DNA of 64,000 nt, taken from the NCBI RefSeq assembly GCF_029761915.1, contig NZ_CP121695.1:7469501-7533500 (forward strand), written 5' to 3'. The notes beneath the pieces were generated by a model, which was given only the letters and a program-made list of their open reading frames with translations, did no database searches and had not been told where the DNA came from. The position numbers and the translations under genes were made by a program. The stretch comes from Bradyrhizobium sp. CB1650 (GTDB lineage Bacteria > Pseudomonadota > Alphaproteobacteria > Rhizobiales > Xanthobacteraceae). Below, in pieces: positions 8,530 through 18,096 of this stretch; position 1 is the stretch's first letter; the number at the start of each line of letters is the position of its first letter.

Positions 8530-11007
8530 TCAGATTGCGGAAAGCGCCTTGTCCAGATCGCGCAGGATGTCGTTGACATCTTCAATGCCGACGCAAAGCC
8601 GGATCGAACCGCCAAATATGCCGGCGGCTTCGCGCTTTTCTCGCGGGACGGTGGTGTGGGTCGTCGAGACAGGATGGGTCACGAGTGTGCGCGCATCGCC
8701 TACATTCGAAACGTGATACATCAAGTCGACGTTCTGGATGAACTTGCGCCCGGCTTGTTCGTCCTCCACTTCGAACATGACCATCGCCCCGTGTCCGTAT
8801 GCAGCATTGAGTGTCTGTTCAACGGTTTCCCGATCGGCGCCTTCAAAGAGCCCCGGGTAGAAGACACGGCGCACTTTTGGATGCTCCTTGAGGACCTCGG
8901 CCACGATCCTGGCATTCGCGCAGTGCTGCTTCATGCGAAGTGGCAGCGTTTCAAGCCCTTGGATAAGTTGAAAGCTCGCAAACGGGGCGATGGCCGCGCC
9001 GGTATCGCGCAACCAGGTCATGCGAGCCTTGAGAAGAAACTCGCTCTTTCCAAGATCGTCGACATCGCGCACCGCGTTATGCCAAACAATTCCGCCATGC
9101 GCATCGTCGGGACGGTTGAACAAGGGAAAGCGAGAGGCTCCTCGGTAGCTAAACTCGCCGTTGTCAACGATCAGTCCACCGAGCGTCGTGCCGTGGCCGC
9201 ATATATATTTCGTTGCGGAGTACGTCGTAATAGCAGCGCCGAGATCTGACGGCCGGCATACCAGTGGCGTCGTCGTATTGTCCACGACCAAAGGCACGCC
9301 GTACTTTCGGCCGATCTCGGCCAGCTGTTTGACCGGGAGCGGAATCAGACAAGGATTCGAAATCACCTCTCCGAACAGGCATATCGTGCGATCATCAACG
9401 GCACGTTCAAACGTCTCGGGCCTTCGAGGATCGGCCGTCCTCACGCTGATCCCAAGACGCTTTAATGTGTTGTGGAGCAGGTTCCAGGTATTGCCATATA
9501 GATAGGGAGAGGCGACGACATTGTCCCCCACTTCGCCACTTGACAGGTTGACGATCGCAAGGAACGTCGCTGCTTGACCTGACGCAACGGCGAGCGAGTC
9601 GCTTCCCATATCGACGGCGGCGTAGCGCCTTTCCAGCGCGCGGGTCGTTGGATTGATGATCCTTGTGTAGGTGAACCCATCGGCCTTGACGTTGTAGACG
9701 TCAGCGATGTGGTTTAGATCGCCATCGAGTTCATAAGCCGTATTTTGGTAAATCGGCACTGCGACGGCTTTCGTCACCGGGTCTCGCCGATAGCCCGCAT
9801 GCAGAACAGCAGTCTCGGCCGAAAACGGCAGCCGCGGCTCTCCAGCCGCTCGAGCCGGCATCTTTACGCGAGCCGCGCATGCCTCTTGACCCGACATCGG
9901 CCTTGCTAACCGAGCCTGACCGGACGGGAAATATGTACGAAAGGCGCACCCCAACTGCTCGATCCAGCTGGATTGGATTTCCCCAATGCAACCGACGCGA
10001 AAACTCCGCGTGGCAAGATGCAGCTTTGAGTAGATGTAAAGGTTGTGGGCCGCCAAGTGGCGATAAAGCCCATCGAATCCTGTCTGATCCACGATTCCCG
10101 ACGGCGCACTAAACGCGACGCAGACCGGCGACTGCAAGTCCGCGGACAGCAGCGGAGACACCAGTCCTTCGAGTTCTTTGACGAGATCGTCCCTGACCTT
10201 CTCGTACCTGCAGCGCCTGGCATCGATGCCCTCCTCGTGGAGAATCTTCAGGGCCTTTGTCGTTGCCTGAACAATGTGGGTGGGAGGGGTCGAGCGCCAC
10301 TCTCCGGTGCGCTCGAGCGAGAGCCATTGATCTCTCACGTCGAGCACAAACGACCTCGGTTCTTGAACCGCATTCTCCAGCAGCTCGCGGGAGGCGATGA
10401 CAAACGCCACTCCCGGCGGCCCTTCTATGCACTTGTTGCTCGACGTGACCAGGATGTCAGGTCCACGCTGGCTCAGGTCGATATTGAGGGCGCCGAAGGA
10501 ACTCATCCCATCGACGATGGTCTTTACGCCACGTCTTCTCGCCTCCTCCACGATCGCGTCGAGCGGATTGACGATTCCGGTTGTCGTCTCGCAATGCACG
10601 AAGCACAGGTGCGTAACGCCAGGATTTCGGCTCAGATGCTCGCCAATTTCTTGAGGATCCAAAGGATCGGTCGCTCGCTTCACAAGCTTCAGCGCTTCGA
10701 CGCCCCACAGCCGCAAAATTTGCAAAATGCGCTCGCCATAGATGCCGTTTATGCAAACGAGCGGCCTGTGGGCTCGGGACACAAATGAAGAGAGAGCGGC
10801 TTCCATCGCAAAGGAGCCGCCTCCCTGAATAGGCACGACCGAATAGTCGTCAGCGTTTCCGAGCAAGTTGAGCATCAGCCGCCTCATGCAGGCGGTCACT
10901 TCCTTGAACTCGCAATCGCGCGATGCAAGATCAAGCTGCATCTGGCTCCTGACCGCCAGCGATAACGACAATGGACCAGGCGTCAGCAAAGAGCGCTGTC
11001 TTGTCAA
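8530..11007 (-). CDS. rtxA: Bifunctional PLP enzyme of rhizobitoxine synthesis
   Basis: 825 residues, two fused PLP enzymes. Residues ~1-365 form a class V aminotransferase (AGXT/PhnW-like): LLTPGPLSLS at the start, VDGMSSFGA, and the PLP Lys192 in TSSNKCIEG. Residues ~395-825 form an O-acetylhomoserine sulfhydrylase-like domain: FTYTRIINPTT, SGQAATFLAI, VVDNTTTPLVCRP and PLP Lys600 in TTYSATKYICGHG. Published RtxA has exactly this domain order; the first half makes serinol and the second is thought to condense it with an acetylhomoserine-type donor to dihydrorhizobitoxine. I start at the TTG at 11007 because GAGGAGG lies 6 nt upstream and the protein then begins just before the conserved LLTPGPLS. 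In-frame codons continue 50 residues further up without a ribosome site. Confidence 0.93.
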   Translation of the reverse strand: MTRQRSLLTPGPLSLSLAVRSQMQLDLASRDCEFKEVTACMRRLMLNLLGNADDYSVVPIQGGGSFAMEAALSSFVSRAHRPLVCINGIYGERILQILRLWGVEALKLVKRATDPLDPQEIGEHLSRNPGVTHLCFVHCETTTGIVNPLDAIVEEARRRGVKTIVDGMSSFGALNIDLSQRGPDILVTSSNKCIEGPPGVAFVIASRELLENAVQEPRSFVLDVRDQWLSLERTGEWRSTPPTHIVQATTKALKILHEEGIDARRCRYEKVRDDLVKELEGLVSPLLSADLQSPVCVAFSAPSGIVDQTGFDGLYRHLAAHNLYIYSKLHLATRSFRVGCIGEIQSSWIEQLGCAFRTYFPSGQARLARPMSGQEACAARVKMPARAAGEPRLPFSAETAVLHAGYRRDPVTKAVAVPIYQNTAYELDGDLNHIADVYNVKADGFTYTRIINPTTRALERRYAAVDMGSDSLAVASGQAATFLAIVNLSSGEVGDNVVASPYLYGNTWNLLHNTLKRLGISVRTADPRRPETFERAVDDRTICLFGEVISNPCLIPLPVKQLAEIGRKYGVPLVVDNTTTPLVCRPSDLGAAITTYSATKYICGHGTTLGGLIVDNGEFSYRGASRFPLFNRPDDAHGGIVWHNAVRDVDDLGKSEFLLKARMTWLRDTGAAIAPFASFQLIQGLETLPLRMKQHCANARIVAEVLKEHPKVRRVFYPGLFEGADRETVEQTLNAAYGHGAMVMFEVEDEQAGRKFIQNVDLMYHVSNVGDARTLVTHPVSTTHTTVPREKREAAGIFGGSIRLCVGIEDVNDILRDLDKALSAI

Positions 11008-11013
11008 ACCATT

Positions 11014-11020
11014 CCTCCTC
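11014..11020 (-). promoter_or_regulatory. Shine-Dalgarno that fixes the rtxA TTG start
   Basis: On the minus strand GAGGAGG occurs 6 nt before a TTG, and no ATG or GTG lies at a comparable distance in the RtxA frame. A 72-codon reading frame in another phase ends with TGA inside this site, so translation of upstream RNA could be coupled to rtxA. Confidence 0.7.
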
Positions 11021-11095
11021 AAGTTGTATTCGTCAATGGATCTGGAGTACGCCACCCCACAGGGAGCCCCTGTGGCGAGCGTCGACTTCCTCGGG

Positions 11096-11230
11096 TCAAC
11101 AGCTTCGGGACAAGCGCCATAAATCGCGGGCGCGTTTCGGGTCGGCGCCCGAAACACCTGCCGGATGGCACCCTCGATATCTCATCGCAGATGCAGGGCG
11201 ATCTTTCACAAAGCTCCTCACCGATACCAT
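11096..11230 (-). other. Possible leader ORF upstream of rtxA
   Basis: A second strong ribosome site, AGGAGG at 11237-11242, stands 6 nt before an ATG at 11230 that opens a 44-codon frame ending at 11096. An ATG at 11234 in another phase opens a 71-codon frame that ends on the rtxA Shine-Dalgarno. No recognisable protein in either. It may be a leader peptide, or the vestige of an older start whose frame has shifted. Confidence 0.35.
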
Positions 11231-11580
11231 TCATCACCTCCTAGAAATTGGCCTTGCGACCGCGCCCTCGAACACAACCGGCGGCGACCCGGGCTGTCAT
11301 CTAGCCGTCACGCACGCGCAGGCTTGAGCGCGCCTTCTTGCGTCGCGAAGCGGCAGGTCGACCGACCGACTTACGTGCGAACCTGCGTCATTCAGGCAAA
11401 CCTGACATTAGGAACGCGATGCAGCCGGATCATCGCGCCGGGATGCAGATTAAGGCATGGCACACTTGATGACGTCGCTGGCAGCGGGAGTGTGATGCAT
11501 GGGCTTGGACTTAATGCATTCGCACTTCGTAGCTCATTGGAGGGTTTGGGACGCTGATGACTGTCGTTGTCCATTTCGAG

Positions 11581-11611
11581 ATGGTACAACTTGACGTTAG
11601 GGGCGTTTCAA
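11581..11611 (-). promoter_or_regulatory. MerR-type 19-bp-spacer promoter, copy F (towards rtxA)
   Basis: Minus strand: TTGAAA (-35) and TACCAT (-10) separated by exactly 19 bp, with a CTAACGTCAAG half-dyad in the spacer. The same arrangement occurs five more times in the window on the plus strand. Transcription from here would run towards the rtx operon, whose leader begins about 340 bp downstream. The over-long spacer is the hallmark of promoters untwisted by MerR-family activators. Confidence 0.5.
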
Positions 11612-12131
11612 CCCTCGCCGGGGATTTTCTCGTGAGATTTTTTTCCTGACGTACTCCCATCTCTCGGCGACAAGCCGACGTAGGCAGCAGAGTGCGGAGA
11701 TTCACAGCGAGCTGAAATAATTTGAGAGTTCGACATCAGGACCGTCGGCATTCCACCTGCGACCGCATACCAGCAGGTAAGGATGGCCCCGTCTTCCCGT
11801 TCACGTACGCTCCTCGCCATACCGCAGATGGAGGTACCGAGCTTCTCCGCGATGCCGCCGAGACCCTCCTGGATGGCTGGCACCTGGAAAGTGTACGCCT
11901 CGTCGCACATGAGCACCGCTGTCAGGTGTCGTTGCGCTTGAATGAAGCGCCCTTGGCAGGCTGTGGTCGAGTCCGGCTTGAAGGTAATCTGAGCGACCTT
12001 GCGATTGCTGTCCCTTTAGCAACGAACAGTTCGAGACCTTTCGGCGAGGCGCCGTGACGCAGAACATGTCGTCCTGCTTTGCTACGACCAGGTCGAGTCC
12101 AGATAAGTGGCACGTGTCCCTCTGTCAGCAC
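11612..12131 (-). mobile_element. IS110-family transposase remnant
   Basis: Several frames on the minus strand carry pieces resembling the C-terminal half of IS110/IS1111 transposases, notably HSAAYVGLSPRDGSTSGKKS (compare the family pattern AAYLGLTPR...SGGK) preceded by a degraded helix-hairpin region, and upstream a piece around GLELFVAKGTAIA. Frames are interrupted, the RuvC-like N-terminal domain is absent and no inverted ends are apparent, so this is a dead fragment. Confidence 0.5.
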
Positions 12132-12261
12132 GATCGTTAGGCTGGCAGCATCTCTCGGTTCTGCACGCCGCTTCGCGGCGAGAACGTCTCACCGACAATC
12201 AGCGCCGTGGCGAGCGTGCCGCGGTTAACGGCTGGTCCAAACCTTAAGCCCCAGGGTGAAC

Positions 12262-12480
12262 GGAGTTCCATCGCCTCCAGTACTCAATGCGCGCAAGTAC
12301 CTCTGCGGTGAGGCGCTCTGGTTCGACGAATCCCACCTCCAGCCGTTCTGCTCCGTTGGCCCTTCTGCAGCGCCTGCTCGTTGATGGCGAGCTCGCGTTC
12401 GACGCGGTCTACCGCGCAGTCGAACAGGTTGACGGTTGACCAGAGCAGATCATCAAGAGATCGTTCTTGTCGCTTGCCAT
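12262..12480 (-). pseudogene. Frameshifted small conserved ORF
   Basis: Two frames join into a plausible ~70-residue protein: LDDLLWSTVNLFDCAVDRV followed by ERELAINEQALQKG in one phase, then ERLEVGFVEPERLTAEVLAR in another, ending near 12262. It has the look of a small helical protein found near IS elements in rhizobial symbiotic DNA, but I cannot name the family. The break falls around 12350. Surrounding bases 12132-13116 hold nothing else I can support apart from the small gene at 12918. Confidence 0.35.
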
Positions 12481-12917
12481 GGATGAGCCCCCTGGCCTTT
12501 TCGGCCGCGCTATGGCCGCCTTCATGGCGATCAACGACGGCAGGCGGAACGGAGCAGAACCCGAAGCGCGGCGCAGGGTCCTTAGCGCAGCGGGGATGGC
12601 TAAGGTTCGCGGCTACTTGTCTCGCAATGCGAAGGCGCGGGCGTAGGCAGGCGTTGTCCGCCGTCGAGCGGCGCGCCAAAAGGAAGCAAGCTTGCCGAAA
12701 GCGCGCGACAGGAGGGAGTCGTGGTCGACTGCCAAGTTCGGGTTGGTCAACATACTGGAAAGCAAGTGCCCGCTCGCCGGATGCGGCCGGTCCCGGAAAC
12801 CGAGGCCCCTCATACTGCGCGAGAGATCGAAGCCGGCCGAGACGCTGCCCGGCTCGGCTTTAACGGGAGCTCGGCGTGTCGCTGGCCGCACGCACAGCAA
12901 GAAGCGCCAAGCGAAAG

Positions 12918-13115
12918 TCAACTTACAGGAAGTCGGACTTCCTCTCTGGCCTTTGTTGTCGCATCGTAGATTCTGATCTGGAGCATGGGGCGGCGTTTCT
13001 TGAGCTCCTCCGCTCCCGCCCATGCTCCATCTCTGCTCGCATACTCGGTTTTGAATTGACCATCCACTTCGAGCACATAACCGGAAGCGGGCAATCGACG
13101 AGTGGATGAGACCAT
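12918..13115 (-). CDS. Small conserved protein, paralogue 1
   Basis: A 65-residue protein with the segments YVLEVDGQFKTEY and MLQIRIYDATTKAREEV. A second copy lies at 32289-32471; the two align without gaps over 60 residues with about 39 identities, so selection has kept this protein. AAAGGA stands 7 nt before the ATG. No signal peptide or membrane segment. The fold prediction by eye is a short beta-rich unit (LEVDG... / QIRIYDA) with a helix between (DGAWAGAEELKKR). Function unknown; the segment resembles short bradyrhizobial hypothetical proteins. Confidence 0.7.
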   Translation of the reverse strand: MVSSTRRLPASGYVLEVDGQFKTEYASRDGAWAGAEELKKRRPMLQIRIYDATTKAREEVRLPVS

Positions 13116-13220
13116 TTTGTTCCTTTGTAGCCAAAAGTCCGATCGCAGGCTCGCCTGAGCTGGATCGCCTTGGCCGGGCCTGCGGGATACTGCAAATCGA
13201 TGGTGCGACGCGAGGGACCG

Positions 13221-15107
13221 CTAACCATCAAGAATTGAGCGCGCCATCAAGACATCCACTACCGCTTCCGCGGAATGCTCTAGGGTCTGCTCCATGGTCC
13301 TGAGATGAACCTCCGGTGTCGTTGGTGCTTCGTAGCACGAATCGATCCCGGTGAAATTCTTGATCTTGCCGGATTTCACTTTTGAATACAGGCCTTTTGG
13401 GTCTCGCCGCGCGCATTCCTCGAGCGGCGTATCGACAAAGACTTCTATGAACTCTTCCTTGCCAACCAGGCTGCGCACCCTGTCTCGTTCGGCCCTGGTG
13501 GGCGAGATGAACGAGCAGATCACGATCAAGCCGCCGTCCGCCATCAACTTGGCAACTTCGCCGACGCGCCGGATGTTCTCCACGCGGTCCGTCTCCGAGA
13601 AGCCGAGGTCCGCGTTCAATCCGTGCCGGAGGTTGTCGCCATCCAGCAGCATGGTATGCCGCGACATCGCAAACAGCTTTTGATCAACGAGGTTGGCAAT
13701 CGTCGACTTTCCGGCGCCAGACAGGCCAGTGAACCAGATGACGCAAGGCTTCTGGTTCTTGAGCGCGGCGCGCTCCATCCTGTCCACGGATAGCGCTTGC
13801 CTAGCAATATTGGTGGCCCGCCGTAGCGGAAAGGCAATCATGCCGGCCCCGACCGTACGATTCGTGTAACGATCGATGACGATGAATGATCCGGTCTTTC
13901 GATTGAGGTCGTAAGGATCGAATACTGCCGGCGTTGCGGTCACAACATCGCAGAAGGCGATCTCGTTGAGGGAAAGCGTCCCGGCGGCCAGATGCTCACA
14001 AGTGTTGACGTCGATTCGATGCCTAATTGCGGTAATGCTGCCGGAACTCGTCTGCGATCCAATCCGCAGGACGTAATTGCGTCCGAGAGCGAGCGGCTCC
14101 CTGTCCATCCAGATCACATAAGCGGCAAGCTGGTCGGCCACCTTCGGTCGGTCGTCCGGTCGCGACAGAATGTCGCCACGACTGATATCGATTTCGTCTT
14201 CCAGTGTAATGGTAACCGCATCCCCGGCCTCGGCGGCGACAAGGTCGCCATCGTGGGTCACGATCCGCTTGACGCGCGTGGTCCGCCCCGACGCAGCGAC
14301 AACGATCTCGTCTCCTGTCGAGATCCTCCCGGAAGCCACCGATCCGGCATAGCCCCGAAAATCCGGGTTTGGCCGGTTTACCCATTGGACCGGAAAGCGG
14401 AAAGCCTGGCTTGCGGTGCCGGACTGGATGTCAATGCTCTCCAAATGCTCGAGCAGGCAGGGACCATGGTACCAGTTGGCATGAGCGGAGCGGTCCACGA
14501 CGTTGTCGCCGTAGCGGGCCGAGATCGGGATCGGAACGATCGAGGTGAAGCTGAGACCGGCGGCAAAGGCCAGATAGTCACGGGCGATCCGATCGAAGCA
14601 CTCTTTGTTATATGCGACAAGATCGATCTTGTTCACTGCCAGCACGACATGACGAATACCGAGCAGCGAGCAGATAAAGGAGTGGCGGCGGGTCTGAACC
14701 ATCACGCCTTTGCGGGCATCGATCAGGATGATGGCGAGCTGGGCATGCGAGGCGCCGGTAGCCATATTGCGGGTATACTGCTCGTGGCCGGGAGTGTCGG
14801 CCACCATGAAGGAGCGCCGCGGCGTCGTGAAGAAACGGTAGGCGACGTCGATCGTGATGCCCTGCTCCCGTTCGGCCTCCAGCCCGTCCACGAGCAGCGC
14901 GAAGTCGATGTCATTGCCGGTGCTACCGTGCTTGACGCTGTCGCGTTCCAGCGCCGTGAGCTGATCGTGATAGATCATCTTGCTGTCGTGCAGTAATCGG
15001 CCGATCAGTGTCGATTTGCCGTCGTCCACCGAGCCACATGTGATGAATCGCAGCTGATCCTTTGTCCTGGCCGGGACCGGTTCCGTTGTCGGATTCGTAA
15101 ACATCAA
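13221..15107 (-). CDS. nodQ: Sulfate adenylyltransferase subunit 1 / APS kinase (NodQ)
   Basis: 628 residues, CysN-CysC fusion. The GTPase part has [13 protein letters not shown], the G3 motif DTPGHEQY and the G4 motif NKID; beta-barrel domains follow to about residue 440. The C-terminal APS kinase has the P-loop GLSGAGKST and [15 protein letters not shown]. Together with NodP it makes APS and then PAPS, the sulfate donor. Its ATG overlaps the nodP stop by 4 bp. The sulfotransferase gene upstream in the same direction suggests a dedicated sulfation unit. The alternative reading is the housekeeping cysDN/C pair; the island setting and fused kinase favour NodPQ. Confidence 0.9.
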   Translation of the reverse strand: MMFTNPTTEPVPARTKDQLRFITCGSVDDGKSTLIGRLLHDSKMIYHDQLTALERDSVKHGSTGNDIDFALLVDGLEAEREQGITIDVAYRFFTTPRRSFMVADTPGHEQYTRNMATGASHAQLAIILIDARKGVMVQTRRHSFICSLLGIRHVVLAVNKIDLVAYNKECFDRIARDYLAFAAGLSFTSIVPIPISARYGDNVVDRSAHANWYHGPCLLEHLESIDIQSGTASQAFRFPVQWVNRPNPDFRGYAGSVASGRISTGDEIVVAASGRTTRVKRIVTHDGDLVAAEAGDAVTITLEDEIDISRGDILSRPDDRPKVADQLAAYVIWMDREPLALGRNYVLRIGSQTSSGSITAIRHRIDVNTCEHLAAGTLSLNEIAFCDVVTATPAVFDPYDLNRKTGSFIVIDRYTNRTVGAGMIAFPLRRATNIARQALSVDRMERAALKNQKPCVIWFTGLSGAGKSTIANLVDQKLFAMSRHTMLLDGDNLRHGLNADLGFSETDRVENIRRVGEVAKLMADGGLIVICSFISPTRAERDRVRSLVGKEEFIEVFVDTPLEECARRDPKGLYSKVKSGKIKNFTGIDSCYEAPTTPEVHLRTMEQTLEHSAEAVVDVLMARSILDG

Positions 15108-16003
15108 AAGTAGCCTTCCCGCTTCTTCTTCTCCATTGAAGCGGCTTCGTCGGTATCAATTAGGCGGCCCTGGCGCTCGGACACAGTCGTAGTCTGCATT
15201 TCCGCGACGATATCTTCGATCGTCGTCGCATCGGATTCAATAGCTCCGCTCAAAGGATAACATCCAAGCGTGCGAAAGCGGATCATCCGCATTTCCGGCG
15301 CCTCATCGCGGTTAAGGGGCAATCGCTGGTCATCGACCATGATCGTCGCACCATTTCGACGCACTATCGGTCTTTGTTTTGCGAAGTAGAGCGGAACGAC
15401 CGGAATCTTCTCGATCATGATGTATTCCCACACCTCGAGCTCGGTCCAATTTGACATCGCAAACACGCGCATGGTTTCGCCCTGGCGGATCCGTGTGTTG
15501 AACAGGCTCCAGAGCTCCGGCCGCTGGTTGCGGGGGTCCCATACGTGTCCGGCCGAACGGAAGGAGAGTATCCGTTCTTTTGCGCGACTCTTTTCCTCAT
15601 CGCGCCGGGCTCCGCCAAAGGCGGCATCAAATCCGTGTAGATCGAGCGCCTGCTTCAGCGCGTCGGTCTTCATCACTTGGGTATAAAGCGCGGAGCCGGA
15701 ATCGATCGGATTGATCCCGCGCGCGAGGCCCTCCTTGTTGACATGGACGATCAGGTCGAGGCCGAGTCGCCTGGCTGTCGCGTCCCGGAAGCTGATCATC
15801 TCGCGGAACTTCCAGGTCGTATCAACGTGAAGCAGGGGAAAAGGCAATTTTGCCGGATAGAACGCCTTGATCGCAATGTGCAGCATTACGCTTGAGTCTT
15901 TTCCGATCGAGTAAAGCATGACCGGCCTTTTGAACTCGGCGACCACATCACGCATGATTTCAATCGATTCAGCTTCGAGGCGGCGCAGATGTTTCGGTAG
16001 CAT
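15104..16003 (-). CDS. nodP: Sulfate adenylyltransferase subunit 2 (NodP/CysD)
   Basis: 299 residues, the usual CysD/NodP length. The PP-loop for [18 protein letters not shown], is near residue 30; other family segments are [15 protein letters not shown], the region with [16 protein letters not shown], and the C-terminal [16 protein letters not shown]. It forms the heterodimer with NodQ that adenylylates sulfate. Start at the ATG at 16003 gives the normal N-terminus. No nod box could be found in the 275 bp upstream. Confidence 0.9.
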   Translation of the reverse strand: MLPKHLRRLEAESIEIMRDVVAEFKRPVMLYSIGKDSSVMLHIAIKAFYPAKLPFPLLHVDTTWKFREMISFRDATARRLGLDLIVHVNKEGLARGINPIDSGSALYTQVMKTDALKQALDLHGFDAAFGGARRDEEKSRAKERILSFRSAGHVWDPRNQRPELWSLFNTRIRQGETMRVFAMSNWTELEVWEYIMIEKIPVVPLYFAKQRPIVRRNGATIMVDDQRLPLNRDEAPEMRMIRFRTLGCYPLSGAIESDATTIEDIVAEMQTTTVSERQGRLIDTDEAASMEKKKREGYF

Positions 16004-16278
16004 ATGTCTTCTTTTCGATGCAGGATCTCTGTTCTTCGCCGTTCTTTGGCTCCAGCGTAGAGTGGGAATATCCGCGGCGGAAAAGGCCGGCTAAGACGCA
16101 TGGGCTCTCGATGAGCTCAAGCCCGCTGGACACCAGACTTGCAGATGCGGGAGCATATCGCATTCCGCCGCTAGTGCGGCCAGCGCCTGCGTCACACCTG
16201 ATCGGGAGATCCGCCTCGTGCGGGTTAAGGATCTTGGCTAAATCAGCCAGCGTGTTTTGTTCGCAAGCATTCAGATCC

Positions 16279-17433
16279 CTAGTGGATATTGAGGATCCGC
16301 TCAAGCCGCGCGAGCTCGCCTCGCAACATCTCGATAGCCGCGTCGCGGTTGCAAATGCCACCCAGCCCCGCAGCTCGATCAGCTTCTGACGCTAACAGCG
16401 TTTGTTGCAACTGGGCAGCCATCGCGTGGACCGGCTCTCCGGCGTCAGATAAGCTGGATAATGCTCCCGCCTTGGTACTTCGCAAATCCCACCAAGTTCG
16501 GAATATCTGACGATAAAGTTCAGTTACCTCCCCTCCCCTATCAAGGACTCCGGCTTGCTGTGCATGTGCCAGTTCCTGCTCATATCCGAGTTCTAGCAAA
16601 AGCTCGGCGCCGACAATATCGGTCACGGTTTGCATCTCTTCGACGCTCAATTGAGATTGCCATGCGTCGACAGAGCTTTGGTCGACGGCGTTTCGTTCCA
16701 AGATTTTTCGGTCTCCGAAGCTGCTCGATCGAAGATAATCCGCTTGTCTCATCTCCGCCGATGCGACGGCCGCTGGATCACAGCCGAGCCCCTTCAACAG
16801 ACGCCGGATTTCCTCGTCCGGATGCGCCACGAGGAGTTCGTATTGCACGAACTGTGTGTGCGGGCGAGTGCGCTGCGCGGCGAGCTTGGGAAGGCCCAGA
16901 ACCAAATCGGCGAGTGAAGTTATGATGCCGTCGGGCAGACGGAGCATGAGATCGACGAGACTGGAGACGCTGACAGGATGCGAGCTTTCTGCCTGCAGTG
17001 GGATGCCCCACGTCGATTTCAGTGAAGCCGCGATGGCATAGGGATTGCGCATCAGAAGGATGTGTGGCGCTTCTGGATAGACAGATTCAAGAAACTCAAG
17101 CGCCATCCAATAGCGTGGTGTCTTGTCTAGGATGATGCGCTTGCCCGCTTGTGCCAGATACTGATCATATGCTGCATCGGCAAAAGCGCGGCTGGGGATC
17201 GTGCGATCTATGCGCCCCAGGAACTCAGAGCTCGCGGCCTCAATCAGTGAGCTACCCGCCGGATGGCGCTGATCCACCCTGCCAAATGCTTCAAGCGCCA
17301 GCATCAACCAGGGTTCAGGCGGAGCCACAATGTCTGGATGGTGCTGGAGCAAATGCGCCACGAGTGTCGTCCCGGATCGTGGAAGACCGAGGAGAAAGCA
17401 CACCGCAGGCGAACGGCCAAAACGTCCGCTCAT
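16279..17433 (-). CDS. PAPS-dependent sulfotransferase
   Basis: About 384 residues. The 5'-phosphosulfate loop FLLGLPRSGTTLVAHLLQHH lies near the N-terminus and a 3'-phosphate segment ILLMRNPYAIAAS about 110 residues further, as in bacterial sulfotransferases that act on carbohydrates or lipids. I prefer the ATG at 17433 because it places the loop close to the N-terminus as in homologues; a GTG at 17493 would add 20 residues, and neither has a good ribosome site. It sits 276 bp upstream of nodP, same strand, so PAPS production and use are linked. The acceptor could be a Nod factor (NodH/NoeE role) or surface polysaccharide; it is not close enough to NodH or NoeE by eye to name. Confidence 0.78.
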   Translation of the reverse strand: MSGRFGRSPAVCFLLGLPRSGTTLVAHLLQHHPDIVAPPEPWLMLALEAFGRVDQRHPAGSSLIEAASSEFLGRIDRTIPSRAFADAAYDQYLAQAGKRIILDKTPRYWMALEFLESVYPEAPHILLMRNPYAIAASLKSTWGIPLQAESSHPVSVSSLVDLMLRLPDGIITSLADLVLGLPKLAAQRTRPHTQFVQYELLVAHPDEEIRRLLKGLGCDPAAVASAEMRQADYLRSSSFGDRKILERNAVDQSSVDAWQSQLSVEEMQTVTDIVGAELLLELGYEQELAHAQQAGVLDRGGEVTELYRQIFRTWWDLRSTKAGALSSLSDAGEPVHAMAAQLQQTLLASEADRAAGLGGICNRDAAIEMLRGELARLERILNIH

Positions 17434-18096
17434 CGGCCAGACGCTCGTGCTTGAAAAACACACCCCGACGGCGCTCGCTCGATTGAGCGACACAAAGCCA
17501 GCTGCAAAGCGCTAAAACGACAAGAATCTTGTCTGCTACTCATGACTTGAGAACCGCTCAGTTCGATCGATCGGCTGGATCACAGGAGGACACCGCAATC
17601 GCCCCCTCGATTACTCGACAGTTGAAACGAAGTCACGAGCCAGCTCAATTACACGAAGATTGATTGCGGTTATGGGAGGGTTGAAACGAACTATACGGAC
17701 GTTTGCCGAAGTCCGCCCACGGCACATGGAAGGTTATTACGTATAACCACAAGCTGCCTGTTGCCGAGGCATTGAAGACGTAAATGCGGCATGCACCTTG
17801 CTGATGCTCGGCATACGGCAAAGAAGTTCGGCAAAAGAATGGATACCTCGGCGAGCGCGGCAAAGAAGCAGACCGTGTCGCGGACATCTCACGTGGCAAG
17901 TTGCAGCAACCTTGTCAGCACGTATCGCTGCCGACGCAACCGTGAATGCTGCCCTTGGTCTGCCAAGGACACTGAGCCATAGCTCCGGCCAGCCTGTTGT
18001 TCGCCAGCCTATCCTTCCGAACTATACCAAGTGTTTGATTTGCCTGCTCTTGGAGCGTTGCCCTGCCCTAATCGGCGCTAAGGAGGCTTGTAAACG
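17434..18096. other. No gene recognised
   Basis: Only short frames without family resemblance. A near-palindrome, GGTTAT-tacgt-ATAACC, is at about 17732. GTTGAAACGAA occurs twice, near 17620 and 17680; meaning unknown. Confidence 0.4.

Noticed and set aside
11237..11400. Search for a sigma-54/NifA promoter before rtxA
   Set aside because: No GG-N10-GC with the correct context nor TGT-N10-ACA was found on the minus strand between 11237 and 11700.
16004..16278. Search for a nod box upstream of nodP
   Set aside because: None of the conserved nod-box segments (ATC..GATG..ATC, AATCGATT) is present in order on either strand; the same holds upstream of the sulfotransferase and the FkbM gene.
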